Shown here: one piece after another, positions 1-8,080 of the stretch
How the letters are laid out: each line of letters opens with the position of its first letter
How positions within the stretch are numbered: the stretch's first letter is position 1
DNA from: an uncultured Pseudomonadota bacterium
Lineage (GTDB): Bacteria > Pseudomonadota > Alphaproteobacteria > RF32 > CAG-239
Direction of reading: 5' to 3'
Assembly: GCA_949295915.1 (NCBI GenBank)
Contig: CASFNB010000008.1
Coordinates: forward strand, 1-56,337
DNA length: 56,337 nucleotides
Translations under genes and position numbers: made by a program
The notes under the pieces: model-generated
Told to the model about the DNA's origin: nothing
Database searches by the model: none
Seen by the model: the letters and a program-made list of their open reading frames with translations, nothing else

Positions 1-30
1 CAACCGTGCCTCATCGCGGCGACAAACCGG

Positions 31-100
31 TTTATATCCCGCCCTTTCCCTAAAGTCAATAACTTTTTTTACTTTTTTTTGACTTTTTTGCACTTTTTTT
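31..100 (-). promoter_or_regulatory. Strong leftward sigma70-type promoter with phased A-tracts
   Basis: Read on the minus strand, TTGACT (59-54) and TATAAA (36-31) are separated by exactly 17 bp. Immediately upstream lie four A-runs (T-runs on plus at 64-70, 73-80, 84-89 and 94-100) spaced about 10 bp apart, as in an UP element or curved DNA. The sequence downstream is GC-rich, unlike the AT-rich surroundings. This arrangement is typical of stable-RNA (rRNA or tRNA) promoters. The transcribed gene lies outside the window, so its nature is inferred. The expected start point is near position 24. Confidence 0.7.
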
Positions 101-212
101 CGAAAAGACATAAAAATCAATAAGATAAAAAAATATTTTATTTATAAAATAAATATATCAGTAACTTACCAATTATTGGTTTTAGCAAAATTCTTATCGA
201 TTCGCGAATTAA
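101..212. other. AT-rich intergenic spacer with weak hairpin
   Basis: No gene is seen here. An A/T-only hairpin (arms 134-141 and 144-151), followed on the minus strand by a T-run, may act as a weak terminator for the porin gene. Confidence 0.4.
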
Positions 213-1346
213 TCAATATTTAATCGCAACACCGGTAATAAATGCATAACCTTTATTGTTATCGGTAGATTCGCGTTTATCCCCTTTAGAATTGATATAA
301 GCATTGATTGCATACAGATTGAAATATTCATTCAGCTCAAGAACATTAGACTGAATAATCAAATCATCACTATGGCGCGTATTTTTAGCTTCCGTATGCA
401 AATAAGCAATGTTGGTTTTGATACGACCAAAATCATATCCCATACTAAAGTCCCAAGCCTCACCTTCGCGATAATTATCAAAATAATCAGGAAGGTTCGG
501 ATTATTGGATTTTTCGGTAATCGGATTTTTATTGCCGTCTATATAAGCCTTCTTATAAGAAGCTCCGATATTAAACTTATTATATACCCAGCGTGTACCG
601 AAAGCCCATTCTTTATCATCACCGTTAAACTGACCATAAGAAACGGAAGTATATAAATTATTGTTCTCTCCCAAATTCCATGTATTTTTCATAGCAGCAC
701 TGTAACCGTCTTGCGGACCGTCATAATTAACATAACGGCTGACCATACCACGACGATTAGCATTATCCGGTGTATAGCTGAAACCAAATATTGTATTATA
801 AATTTGCGGTGTGAAATAAGAAAACTTAACAGCACGACCATCATCTAAAATGCTGGTTGATTTAGGTGTAGCAAAACCCACACTTTTTAAACCGTTTGTC
901 CAGTTGGCGCTAGTTAAAAAATATGGCAAATTACTATCTTGAATACCAATCCAAGTAATATCCTGAGCACCTTGATGCAACTGGAAGGCAGCCCCATAAG
1001 TATAACCGATACTCAACCTTCCGAGCTGTTTCGATTCGCCTTGCAAATACGGATAGAAACGCCAATCACCTTCATCATAATTTTTATCATGCTGACGATA
1101 AACAAATGTATAGTTGGCATAAGCTCCGAGAGTAGAATCATCAACAAAACGATATAATCCGGAAACGGCACCATCGACACGAGTAACCAAACGATTCGGC
1201 ATATTATTCAAATTATCATGTTTTTTTGTTTCCATAATTCCGTAATACTGACCGGCCAATCCTGACTGAGAAAATTCAAAACCTCCCGCGTGGGCTATAT
1301 CCGAAAATACCGTAGAAAGTCCAAGTAAGAACAAAAATTTTCTCAT
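213..1346 (-). CDS. Outer-membrane porin-like beta-barrel protein
   Basis: Predicted protein of 377 residues with a Sec signal peptide ending in AHA before GGFEF. The rest is rich in alternating polar and aromatic residues with repeated Gly-Tyr/Trp strands, as in general porins of the Porin_4 type. It would form a trimeric channel in the outer membrane. An ATG 15 bases upstream is possible, but it overlaps the AGGA ribosome site that sits 8 bases before the ATG at 1346, so the later start is preferred. It lies about 50 bp downstream of glmS in the same direction with no terminator seen between them, so read-through is possible. The C-terminus ends in KY rather than the usual final Phe. Substrate specificity cannot be read from the sequence. 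Confidence 0.75.
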   Translation of the reverse strand: MRKFLFLLGLSTVFSDIAHAGGFEFSQSGLAGQYYGIMETKKHDNLNNMPNRLVTRVDGAVSGLYRFVDDSTLGAYANYTFVYRQHDKNYDEGDWRFYPYLQGESKQLGRLSIGYTYGAAFQLHQGAQDITWIGIQDSNLPYFLTSANWTNGLKSVGFATPKSTSILDDGRAVKFSYFTPQIYNTIFGFSYTPDNANRRGMVSRYVNYDGPQDGYSAAMKNTWNLGENNNLYTSVSYGQFNGDDKEWAFGTRWVYNKFNIGASYKKAYIDGNKNPITEKSNNPNLPDYFDNYREGEAWDFSMGYDFGRIKTNIAYLHTEAKNTRHSDDLIIQSNVLELNEYFNLYAINAYINSKGDKRESTDNNKGYAFITGVAIKY

Positions 1347-1411
1347 ATCAAATTTCCTCATAAATATTAGAATGAGTTCAGTATAAAGTATGTATCTTTC
1401 TAAATCATTAA

Positions 1412-3238
1412 CTATTCTACGGTTACCGATTTAGCCAAATTTCGAGGCTGATCAATTTCACAATTTAACGCTTTAGCGGTAAAGTAAGCAAGAAGTTGAA
1501 CCGGTACGCATAAAAGCAACGGCGAGAAACAAGCTTCAATTTCAGGCGTTTCGATATAAGCATCAAAAATATCCGAACATTTAGCACCGCCGATTCCAAT
1601 AACCGGAGCATGACGAGCTTTGGCTTCCTCGCAGTTAGAAAGAAGTTTCGGTGCTGTTTCTCCTTTTTCAAACAAAGCCAGCACCGGCATATTTTCATCC
1701 AAAAGAGCAATCGGTCCATGTTTAAGCTCCCCAGCCGGATAAGCATTGGCGTTGATATAGCTTATCTCTTTGAGTTTCAATGCCGCTTCATAAGCCGTTG
1801 GCAAATTAAAGCCCCTCGCCATAAAAACAACAGCGGGATAATCGGCCAACTTTTGTGCAATCAAATTGATATTATCTTGATGACTGAGTACTTCCTCAAT
1901 TTTCTCCGGCAACTGAATTAAAGATTGCAGTTTCTGTTGCCAATCATCATGAGAAATTTTATTCAATTTCTGCGCCATCAACAAACCGAGCCAATAAAAA
2001 GCAGCAAGTTGTGCCATATAAGACTTGGTTGCGGCAACACTGATTTCCACACCCGCATTCAAAGGCACGACTGAAGAGGCATAACGCACGATTGATGAGT
2101 CGATTCGATTCGTTAAAACCATAATTTGCGCCTTATATTTTTGCGCCAACTTTAGAGCCGTAATTGTATCTGCGGTTTCTCCCGATTGAGAAACGCCGAT
2201 AACCAAAGAATGTTCATCCAATAAATTGGTCTGATAAATAAATTCACTTGCCGCTTCTATCTGTACCGGAAACTGCAACCATTCTTCCCAAACTTTTTTG
2301 GCGACCATAGCCGCATGCAAAGATGTACCGCAAGCAACAATCACAATTTTTTGCACCTGAGCAAAATCGACAACTATTTTGGCATCATCAAGACAAATTT
2401 TCTGTTTCTGAACATGTGCCTGCATAACTTTACGCAAAATTGACGGTTGCTCACAAATTTCTTTAAGCATAAAATGAGCATAGCCGTTTTTACTGATAAC
2501 ATCGGCAACCATATCCACTTTTTCAAGTTCTTTTTGAATGATTTGACCATTAATATCTTTAACAATCACTTCATCTTTTTTTACCACTGCCATTTCATCA
2601 TCATTCAAATGAATAATACGGCTGACTTTACCAAGCAATGCCGGAATATCGCTGACAACATAATTTTCACCTTTTCCGCAGCCGATAATCAAAGGAGCAT
2701 TTTTGCGTACGGCAATAATCTTATCGGGTTCGGCATGGTGCATGATGACAAAAGCAAAAGCACCTTTCAGTTGCGGCAAAGCGTTACGAACGGCTTTCTC
2801 CAAAGAACCGCATTTTTTATATTCTTCGGCAAAAAGATGTACGGCCGCTTCCGTATCGGTTTGCGAATGAAAAAGCACACCATGATTTTGCAATTTTTGG
2901 CGCAATTCTTTATAATTTTCAATAATACCGTTATGCACCAAAACCAAATTTCCGTCATTTGAAAGATGCGGATGCGCATTTTCAATGGTCGGAGCACCGT
3001 GTGTTGCCCAACGAATATGACCGATTCCCATAAAAGAAGAACAATTTTTTGCATTTTTTTCATGCAACACGGCTTTAAGATTAGCAAGTTTTCCCGAAGC
3101 CTTAAACACGGCAATTTTTTTATTATCGTTCAAAGCGATTCCGGCAGAATCATAACCGCGGTATTCCAAATTTTTCAAACCGTTAAGAAGCTCATCCGCC
3201 ACGGCATTATTACCGATATATCCGACAATTCCGCACAT
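1412..3238 (-). CDS. glmS: Glutamine--fructose-6-phosphate aminotransferase (isomerising)
   Basis: GlmS makes glucosamine-6-phosphate from fructose-6-phosphate and glutamine, the first committed step towards peptidoglycan and LPS amino sugars, in the cytoplasm. The protein is 608 residues, essentially the usual length. It begins MCGIVGYIG, with Cys2 as the N-terminal nucleophile of the class II amidotransferase domain (about 1-220). Two SIS sugar-isomerase domains follow, with the conserved CGTSLHA and SQSGETADT segments. It ends in the typical DQPRNLAKSVTVE. An AGGAGA site lies 7 bases before the ATG, inside the end of the upstream acyltransferase gene. The 2-bp gap to that gene suggests co-transcription. 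No glmS ribozyme-like leader is visible. Confidence 0.97.
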   Translation of the reverse strand: MCGIVGYIGNNAVADELLNGLKNLEYRGYDSAGIALNDNKKIAVFKASGKLANLKAVLHEKNAKNCSSFMGIGHIRWATHGAPTIENAHPHLSNDGNLVLVHNGIIENYKELRQKLQNHGVLFHSQTDTEAAVHLFAEEYKKCGSLEKAVRNALPQLKGAFAFVIMHHAEPDKIIAVRKNAPLIIGCGKGENYVVSDIPALLGKVSRIIHLNDDEMAVVKKDEVIVKDINGQIIQKELEKVDMVADVISKNGYAHFMLKEICEQPSILRKVMQAHVQKQKICLDDAKIVVDFAQVQKIVIVACGTSLHAAMVAKKVWEEWLQFPVQIEAASEFIYQTNLLDEHSLVIGVSQSGETADTITALKLAQKYKAQIMVLTNRIDSSIVRYASSVVPLNAGVEISVAATKSYMAQLAAFYWLGLLMAQKLNKISHDDWQQKLQSLIQLPEKIEEVLSHQDNINLIAQKLADYPAVVFMARGFNLPTAYEAALKLKEISYINANAYPAGELKHGPIALLDENMPVLALFEKGETAPKLLSNCEEAKARHAPVIGIGGAKCSDIFDAYIETPEIEACFSPLLLCVPVQLLAYFTAKALNCEIDQPRNLAKSVTVE

Positions 3239-3240
3239 AT

Positions 3241-3768
3241 TTATTCTCCTTTGATATAGCCAATTTTTTTGAGTGTTTTCATCACATTTTCTTTGTTTCT
3301 CTTTTTAATCGGACGTATCGGACGACCGGCATAAACCGTCCATGGCTCAAATTTATAATTAGATGGAACAAAGCTCAATGCCCCGATAGCCACACCTTCG
3401 GGAATATCATTATTGGGCATAATCACCGAGTTTGTACCCACGCCGGTATATTTCCCCAAAGTAACGTTTCCTTGAATTTCTTTCACTTCCGGCACGGAAT
3501 GGGTGACAAGCTCGTTAACATAATCGTTACTACTGAGCCACACTTTGACACCGGCAGCCAAACTGGAACATTCACCCATGGTAAATTTATATTTTCCGTC
3601 CCCACCGGCAATATATGTACCGGGAGCAATTTCACAATCGGAACCTATTTTACAAGCCGAAGAAATACGGCAAAAATCTGCAATGCGAACATTATCTCCA
3701 ACCTCAATCAAATCCGGTTTTTTTAAGATGACATATTCGCCTAAAGTAAAATTCTTTCCGTATTTCAT
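3241..3768 (-). CDS. Hexapeptide-repeat acyltransferase (LPS/sugar O-acetyltransferase-like)
   Basis: A 175-residue protein built largely of imperfect hexapeptide repeats with an I/V/L residue at every sixth position (for example IEVGDNVRIAD and CKIGSDCEIAPGTYIAG), which folds as a left-handed beta helix. The family includes acetyl-CoA-dependent O-acetyltransferases such as WbbJ and maltose or galactoside acetyltransferases. The His in LVTHSV is a candidate for the catalytic base. It sits directly upstream of glmS with a 2-bp gap, consistent with a role in envelope sugar metabolism. The acceptor substrate is unknown. The Lys-rich C-terminal tail is not diagnostic. The start ATG has a GGAG-type site about 7 bases upstream. 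Confidence 0.75.
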   Translation of the reverse strand: MKYGKNFTLGEYVILKKPDLIEVGDNVRIADFCRISSACKIGSDCEIAPGTYIAGGDGKYKFTMGECSSLAAGVKVWLSSNDYVNELVTHSVPEVKEIQGNVTLGKYTGVGTNSVIMPNNDIPEGVAIGALSFVPSNYKFEPWTVYAGRPIRPIKKRNKENVMKTLKKIGYIKGE

Positions 3769-3914
3769 AATTTATTCTCCTTATAAAAAATCAATAAAAC
3801 AAAATTATCGTGACAATAAAAATTAAGATTGGCAAACCACAAAAAATTTCATTTTATTACAAATTAACAAGTAAAAACAAAATGTTACAAAATATTTCAA
3901 AAATATTTTTATCC

Positions 3915-3954
3915 CTTAAGCGTTCCTTAAGTTTGGTTTGTTGAAGTGTAGATA
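3915..3954 (+). promoter_or_regulatory. PmrA/QseB-type direct repeat (CTTAAG-N5-CTTAAG) and putative promoter
   Basis: CTTAAG occurs at 3915-3920 and again at 3926-3931, an 11-bp direct repeat exactly like the boxes bound by OmpR-family regulators PmrA and QseB. The second half-site sits 17 bp before TAGATA (3949-3954), so it could occupy the -35 position of an activated promoter. The genes downstream are a BOF protein and a QseB/QseC-like pair, so autoregulation is likely. The same bases also read TTAA-N7-TTAA, the CtrA consensus of Alphaproteobacteria, so binding by CtrA is an alternative. Confidence 0.6.
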
Positions 3955-4057
3955 TCAGTTAAAAAACTTCCTTTATAAAGCTGATAACCTAAAAAAATGA
4001 AAATAAAAAATTAAATATATTAGATGTAAAGTTTAACCTAAATATAGGAGAAAAAAG

Positions 4058-4426
4058 ATGAATAAATTTTTAGCCGTATCTGCCTTAGCATTGACAGTTG
4101 CTTTCTCTGGCGCTGCCATGGCAAAACAAAATTTGGGCGGTGGATTTACCGGTCCGACAGCTCCGAATTTAAACGTTACCACTGCCGAAGCCTCTAAATT
4201 ATCAGATGATACGCCGGTCATTTTAACCGGAAAAATCGAGCAAAGTTTAGGCGATGAAAAATATATGTTCCGCGATGCCAGCGGTACCATCATTATTGAG
4301 ATTGATGATGATGACTGGCGCGGCGTAACCGTTGGACCGAATGACACGGTTATACTGCAAGGCGAAATTGACTCAGACATGTTTGAACCCAACATTGTTG
4401 ATGTTGACATTGTCACCAAGCAATAA
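4058..4426 (+). CDS. Periplasmic BOF (bacterial OB-fold) protein, YgiW/VisP-like
   Basis: A 122-residue protein with a signal peptide (cleavage after GAAMA, near residue 22). The mature part carries the BOF signature: VTTAEASKLSDDTPVILTGKI, then a FRDASGTIIIEIDDDDW strand pair, then VILQGEIDSD. BOF proteins such as YgiW/VisP are small periplasmic OB folds linked to stress and virulence responses. In enterobacteria ygiW lies next to qseBC, and here too it directly precedes a QseB/QseC-like pair, which supports the call by context. The mature protein is very acidic. An AGGAG site lies 8 bases before the ATG. It is probably first in the operon, driven by the repeat-containing promoter upstream. 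Confidence 0.85.
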   Translation: MNKFLAVSALALTVAFSGAAMAKQNLGGGFTGPTAPNLNVTTAEASKLSDDTPVILTGKIEQSLGDEKYMFRDASGTIIIEIDDDDWRGVTVGPNDTVILQGEIDSDMFEPNIVDVDIVTKQ

Positions 4427-4445
4427 TTATTAAGGAATCTTGAGT

Positions 4446-5105
4446 ATGCGCATTCTTTTAATAGAAGATGACCAACTGATAGGTGATGGCTTAAACATCG
4501 GGCTTAACAAATTGGGCTTCAGCGTTGACTGGTTTCAAAACGGACTGGACGGCAGAGAAGCCCTGCTTCAAGCTCCTTATGATGCCGTTGTGCTCGACTT
4601 AGGTCTCCCCGGAATAGATGGTCTGAGTATATTAAAAGAATGGCGCATGCAAGGTAAAAAAGAACCGGTTTTGATTTTAACTGCCAGAGGCGATGTTGAC
4701 CAAAGAATTATCGGACTTGAAAGCGGAGCCGATGATTATTTGGCCAAACCATTTGCTTTGGCAGAGGTTGCCGCCCGTATCAAAGCACTGATAAGAAGAC
4801 ATAATGATACGATCACGCCGATAATAAAGCATGGCAACATCACCTTTAATCCATATACCCGTACTGTTCAGCTTGAAGGAAAAGAAATCATACTATCACC
4901 GAAAGAGCTGACGGTTTTGGAATTATTATTAAATAACAAAAATAAAGTCTTGTCGAAAGAAACGATTGAAAATAAAATCTATTCATGGGGTGAAGAAGTT
5001 TCCAGCAATGCCGTAGAGGTGCACATCCACCATTTGCGCAAAAAACTTGGCAAAAATATTATTAAAACCATAAACAAAATCGGTTACATGTTAGGAGAAG
5101 CATGA
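4446..5105 (+). CDS. OmpR-family response regulator, QseB/PmrA-like
   Basis: A 219-residue regulator. The receiver domain occupies about 1-115, with the acidic pair in IEDDQ, the phospho-acceptor Asp51 in VVLDLGLPG and the conserved Lys in LAKPF. A C-terminal winged-helix DNA-binding domain (about 125-219) ends in [25 protein letters not shown], written here as the recognition-helix region. A TTG at 4440 is possible, but the AGGA site at 4433-4436 is correctly spaced for the ATG at 4446. The next gene, a histidine kinase, overlaps its stop by 4 bp (ATGA). Sequence and neighbourhood resemble qseB best; the ligand or cue is unknown. Confidence 0.93.
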   Translation: MRILLIEDDQLIGDGLNIGLNKLGFSVDWFQNGLDGREALLQAPYDAVVLDLGLPGIDGLSILKEWRMQGKKEPVLILTARGDVDQRIIGLESGADDYLAKPFALAEVAARIKALIRRHNDTITPIIKHGNITFNPYTRTVQLEGKEIILSPKELTVLELLLNNKNKVLSKETIENKIYSWGEEVSSNAVEVHIHHLRKKLGKNIIKTINKIGYMLGEA

Positions 5106-6457
5106 AAAAACTCAGCCTGCAATTACGACTGATTATCTTTTTTATCATAATATCTGGATCGGTTTTTCTGACTGCCGGTATTTTATCGTGGTATGAAGGT
5201 AAAGAAAAACTGGATGAGTTTTTTGATACCTACCAAATTTTAATGGGTCGCAAACTCTCCACGTTAGACTGGCAGCATATCAATGCCGAAAGCCAAAGCA
5301 AAATAGACAAACTGATCAAAGATTTAGATGATGACGGCGAAGAGGAAGACGATGCTTTGGGTTTTGCCGTTTTCACACATGAGGGAAAAATGCTTTTTCA
5401 TGACGGCAACGAGGGCAAATATTTTCGCTTCAATCATAATGCAAGTGGATTTGAGAATCAAAAAATCGGAAAAGACAAAGAACCATGGCGCATATTTTGG
5501 ATAGAAAGCATAGATAAGCGCTACATCATAGCCATAGGACAAGAAATAGACTTCAGAGAAGATGCCGCTTTTGATTTAGTTGAAGATACTTTGCTTCCGT
5601 GGGCCGCAGGATTAAGTATTTTATTATTGGCCGCGGTGTACATGGTCAGCCGAGAGTTTCGCCCGTTAAAAAAAATCGCCCATGAACTACGCCACCGCGG
5701 CTCAAACGATTTATCACCTTTGAATAACGACAATATGCCAACCGAGATCAAACCGCTGGTTGATGCCTTAAACAATTTATTTTCTAAAATAAAAGAAACT
5801 CTGCAAAGAGAACGCAGCTTTATATCAGATTCGGCACACGAATTACGCAGCCCGCTCACAGCCTTAAAAGTGCAGTTAGAGGTTGCCGAATTATCGGGAG
5901 ATGACAAAAATACACGTCGGGAAAGTTTACAAAAACTTGGACTTGGTATTGAACGAGCCTCCCGTTTGGTAGAACAACTGCTGGAACTTAGTCGTTTGGA
6001 AGCTTATCAAGACAGCGGCAAGCACAATTTTAAATGGCTTAACTGGCAAGAAATTATTGAAAGAGCAATTAAAGAACAAGAGATTGCGGCCAAGCATCAA
6101 AATATCGGCATAGAATATAATCAGCAAAAAGATTTCGCCGTTAAAGAAGGCGCGCCGTTACTATGGTCCTTACTATTGCGTAATTTGTTGGATAATGCCA
6201 TTCGCTACAGTCCGTTCGGCGCAAAAATTAAAATCAACATGAATGAAAAAGAATTAAGTGTATACAACAGCGGTGTAAGTGTCGATGAAACATTAATTCC
6301 GCATTTGAAAGAACGTTTTTTTCGCCCCCCCGGACAAGCTCAAAACGGCAGTGGGCTGGGATTATCAATTGTAGAACGCATAGCTCGCTTACACCATTGT
6401 CGGGTCAATTTGGAAAATAAAGATAATGGTTTCTGTGTGAGCATTATACATTTATAA
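5102..6457 (+). CDS. Sensor histidine kinase, QseC/PmrB-like
   Basis: A 451-residue inner-membrane kinase. TM1 is at about 9-29 and TM2 at about 163-183, enclosing a periplasmic sensor segment with an acidic run at 75-84 ([11 protein letters not shown]). A HAMP-like linker follows, then the H-box [11 protein letters not shown] with His246, the N-box [11 protein letters not shown] (Asn361/Asn365) and the G2 box GSGLGLS near 416-422. The G1 box, usually DxGxG, reads NSGVS (389-393), so the Asp that normally contacts adenine is missing; activity may be altered. Translationally coupled to the regulator gene. The gene contains adjoining T7 and C7 runs near 6316-6331. The family partner is the preceding response regulator. 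Confidence 0.92.
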   Translation: MKKLSLQLRLIIFFIIISGSVFLTAGILSWYEGKEKLDEFFDTYQILMGRKLSTLDWQHINAESQSKIDKLIKDLDDDGEEEDDALGFAVFTHEGKMLFHDGNEGKYFRFNHNASGFENQKIGKDKEPWRIFWIESIDKRYIIAIGQEIDFREDAAFDLVEDTLLPWAAGLSILLLAAVYMVSREFRPLKKIAHELRHRGSNDLSPLNNDNMPTEIKPLVDALNNLFSKIKETLQRERSFISDSAHELRSPLTALKVQLEVAELSGDDKNTRRESLQKLGLGIERASRLVEQLLELSRLEAYQDSGKHNFKWLNWQEIIERAIKEQEIAAKHQNIGIEYNQQKDFAVKEGAPLLWSLLLRNLLDNAIRYSPFGAKIKINMNEKELSVYNSGVSVDETLIPHLKERFFRPPGQAQNGSGLGLSIVERIARLHHCRVNLENKDNGFCVSIIHL

Positions 6458-6523
6458 GTATTTACAAATAAAATCGAACAAGTTAAACTGGCTTCAGTCA
6501 AAAATTTTACGGGACTTAAAACA

Positions 6524-7474
6524 ATGCAAAAAATATTCAACTATATTATTAAAGGACAAGGTTTAGGTATAAAATATATATTACTTGCCTCATTTATCAT
6601 CTCGCTTATCTTTTCGTTATTCATTCGTATTAACGGAGCCGACTTGGTACCTTATGCCAATGACATTATTAATCAGATGCTGCCTCTTAAGATAGAAAAC
6701 GGAGTAGTGGTTGATCCGCAAAATACCATCCGCGTAGCACATCTCAAGTCCGGCAATGTCGCAATACCGTTGCCGATTGTTCTTGATACCACCATTGATA
6801 CTTTAGACACGACAAAAGCGGAAAAAGGGCTTTATTTAACTCGAACCGCTTTTTACGTTATTAATGACAATGAAGTCAGAATGCACACGCTGGATGAAGA
6901 TGTTGACCTCATTCAAGATGATTATACCAATGATATTAAATCCGTTTTAACATGGACGGCGGTAAGCATATTTTTTATCGGTATTTTACTTACATTCATC
7001 GCTTATTTTATTTTAGCCGTTTTTTATGCTTTGTGCGCCCAACTGTTGGAACTTATATTCCGCAAAAAATATAGCTTTGACACGAGAATGCGTATGAGTG
7101 TTCTCAGCTTTTTGGCAGTATATGTTTTTTACTTTATCTTAAGTTGGTGCGGTTTGGAAAGCGGCAAATTAATTTTCTTCATTACCATGATAATTTTACA
7201 ATCAGCCATTATTTACAAATTGCCGACAGTAAAGAATGAAGTCATCGTTGAAGAAGAAAAAGAAGAGATTTGGCCGACAGAGATTTCTGATGAAAAAGCA
7301 GAAACAAAAGAAGAAATCGCAGCAGAGACCAAAGCTGAAAAGAAACCGGTAAAGAAAACGGTTAAAACCAAAACGGTCAAAACCGAAGAAACAAAAAAAG
7401 AAAAGAAAAAAACGGTAACCAAGAAGGCTCCGGCAAAAAAGAAGATACCGACCAAGAAAAAAGTTGAAAAATAA
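6524..7474 (+). CDS. DUF1189-like membrane protein with histone H1-like Lys-rich tail
   Basis: A 316-residue protein whose first about 235 residues look like a DUF1189-type membrane domain: a hydrophobic segment at about 19-36, an extracytoplasmic region, and then three or four further membrane helices at about 143-235. After residue 240 comes a Glu-rich stretch and then a long Lys/Ala/Pro/Thr/Val-rich tail (KKPVKKTVKTK, KKAPAKKKIPTKKK) resembling histone H1-like nucleoid proteins. The function is unknown; the tail would lie in the cytoplasm if the topology is as expected and could bind nucleic acid or acidic partners. It follows the kinase by 66 bp and is closed by a strong terminator, so it may belong to the same operon. 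Confidence 0.65.
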   Translation: MQKIFNYIIKGQGLGIKYILLASFIISLIFSLFIRINGADLVPYANDIINQMLPLKIENGVVVDPQNTIRVAHLKSGNVAIPLPIVLDTTIDTLDTTKAEKGLYLTRTAFYVINDNEVRMHTLDEDVDLIQDDYTNDIKSVLTWTAVSIFFIGILLTFIAYFILAVFYALCAQLLELIFRKKYSFDTRMRMSVLSFLAVYVFYFILSWCGLESGKLIFFITMIILQSAIIYKLPTVKNEVIVEEEKEEIWPTEISDEKAETKEEIAAETKAEKKPVKKTVKTKTVKTEETKKEKKKTVTKKAPAKKKIPTKKKVEK

Positions 7475-7496
7475 TCAGTCGGATAAAGAAAAGAAA

Positions 7497-7530
7497 AACC
7501 TCTTCTTGAGAAAGAAGAGGTTTTTTATTT
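7497..7530 (+). terminator. Rho-independent terminator
   Basis: An 11-bp stem (AACCTCTTCTT with AAGAAGAGGTT) around a GAGA loop, followed by a T-run. It ends the plus-strand operon and abuts the end of the convergent XRE gene. Confidence 0.9.
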
Positions 7531-7769
7531 TATGCTTCAAAAGAAATATCAATTTTCATATCAAAAGCGCGGGCAATTTGGTGCAAAACACCAAGATGAG
7601 GTTCGGCAAGACCGAGTTCCAACTTTTCCAAATAAGAAGTCGGCACACCTGTTTGCGTAGATAAATCGAGAATAGTCATTTTATGCAATCGCCGGAAGGA
7701 AGTCAGTTGCTCGGCGAGGTTAAGACGAGTTTGTTTGAGATTAAGACGGGCTTGTTTTTTGTTAAGCAT
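7530..7769 (-). CDS. Small XRE-family helix-turn-helix regulator
   Basis: A 79-residue protein. Residues about 22-70 form a Cro/C1-type HTH: RRLHKMTILDLSTQTGVPTS with a second recognition stretch YLEKLELGLAEPHLGVLHQIAR. The N-terminus is a short repeated basic helix (ARLNLKQTRLNLAEQL) that may aid dimerisation. It would bind DNA as a dimer; the targets are unknown. An AGGAG site lies 8 bases before the ATG. It has its own position between a terminator and a small-RNA gene, and several palindromes lie just upstream that could be operators. It has no toxin-like neighbour, so an antitoxin role is not supported. Confidence 0.85.
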   Translation of the reverse strand: MLNKKQARLNLKQTRLNLAEQLTSFRRLHKMTILDLSTQTGVPTSYLEKLELGLAEPHLGVLHQIARAFDMKIDISFEA

Positions 7770-7850
7770 ATTTCAACTCCTGTTTCTATAGGGAACAGCT
7801 GATGCCGTCAAACACGCTGTGTTTGCGGGGTCAAGCTGCTGCCAGCTTGT
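7770..7850. repeat. Two short hairpin repeats upstream of the XRE gene
   Basis: Contains the 17-bp hairpin CAAACACGCTGTGTTTG (7809-7825), which recurs with small changes at 8564-8580 and 50399-50415. A second hairpin has arms CAAGCTG and CAGCTTG with a CTGC loop, near 7832-7849. These look like intergenic palindromic elements; a role as operators is possible but not shown. Confidence 0.6.
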
Positions 7851-7851
7851 T

Positions 7852-8015
7852 AAAAGAAACCGCCGAGAGGAGAATCTCAAGGCGGTGGAGCTGAAAAACT
7901 GCTGAAATACAGACGCACTTATTCGACCTTAAAAGGCTTATATCGAGCACTCCACCATATGTGGATTGTTATTTCAGAGATGTTTTTCAGACACCACAGA
8001 TTATCTCTAACCTGC
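7852..8015 (-). ncRNA. Independent small RNA gene, possibly 6S RNA
   Basis: A complete transcription unit with no reading frame. On the minus strand a promoter TTGCAA (8051-8046) is 17 bp from TACAAT (8028-8023), and a strong terminator follows (ACCGCC at 7886-7881 pairing with GGCGGT at 7864-7859, then TTCTTTT). The roughly 164-nt RNA folds into one long rod: CTGAAAAAC pairs with GTTTTTCAG and CTGAAATA with TATTTCAG. The rod encloses an open centre with small hairpins, one of them CCAC/GTGG. The rod with a central bubble, the length, and the segment GCTCG...AAGCCTTTTAA resemble 6S RNA (SsrS), which binds RNA polymerase. That family call is tentative; the existence of an RNA gene is well supported. 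Confidence 0.75.
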
Positions 8016-8022
8016 GAGAGTC

Positions 8023-8051
8023 ATTGTAGGGAAATTGAGAAAAAATTGCAA
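8023..8051 (-). promoter_or_regulatory. Promoter of the small RNA gene
   Basis: TTGCAA at 8051-8046 and TACAAT at 8028-8023 on the minus strand with a 17-bp spacer. The expected start is at about 8015-8016. Confidence 0.75.
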
Positions 8052-8080
8052 ATATTTTTTGAAAAAAATCCCCCCCCAAC

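Noticed and set aside
3..53. Short open plus-strand frame ending TAA at 51-53
   Set aside because: It overlaps a well-formed minus-strand promoter, and only about 16 codons are visible; GC-rich content fits stable-RNA leader sequence better.
7530..7769. XRE protein as antitoxin of a toxin-antitoxin pair
   Set aside because: No toxin-like gene lies next to it; the neighbour is an RNA gene on one side and a convergent membrane protein on the other.
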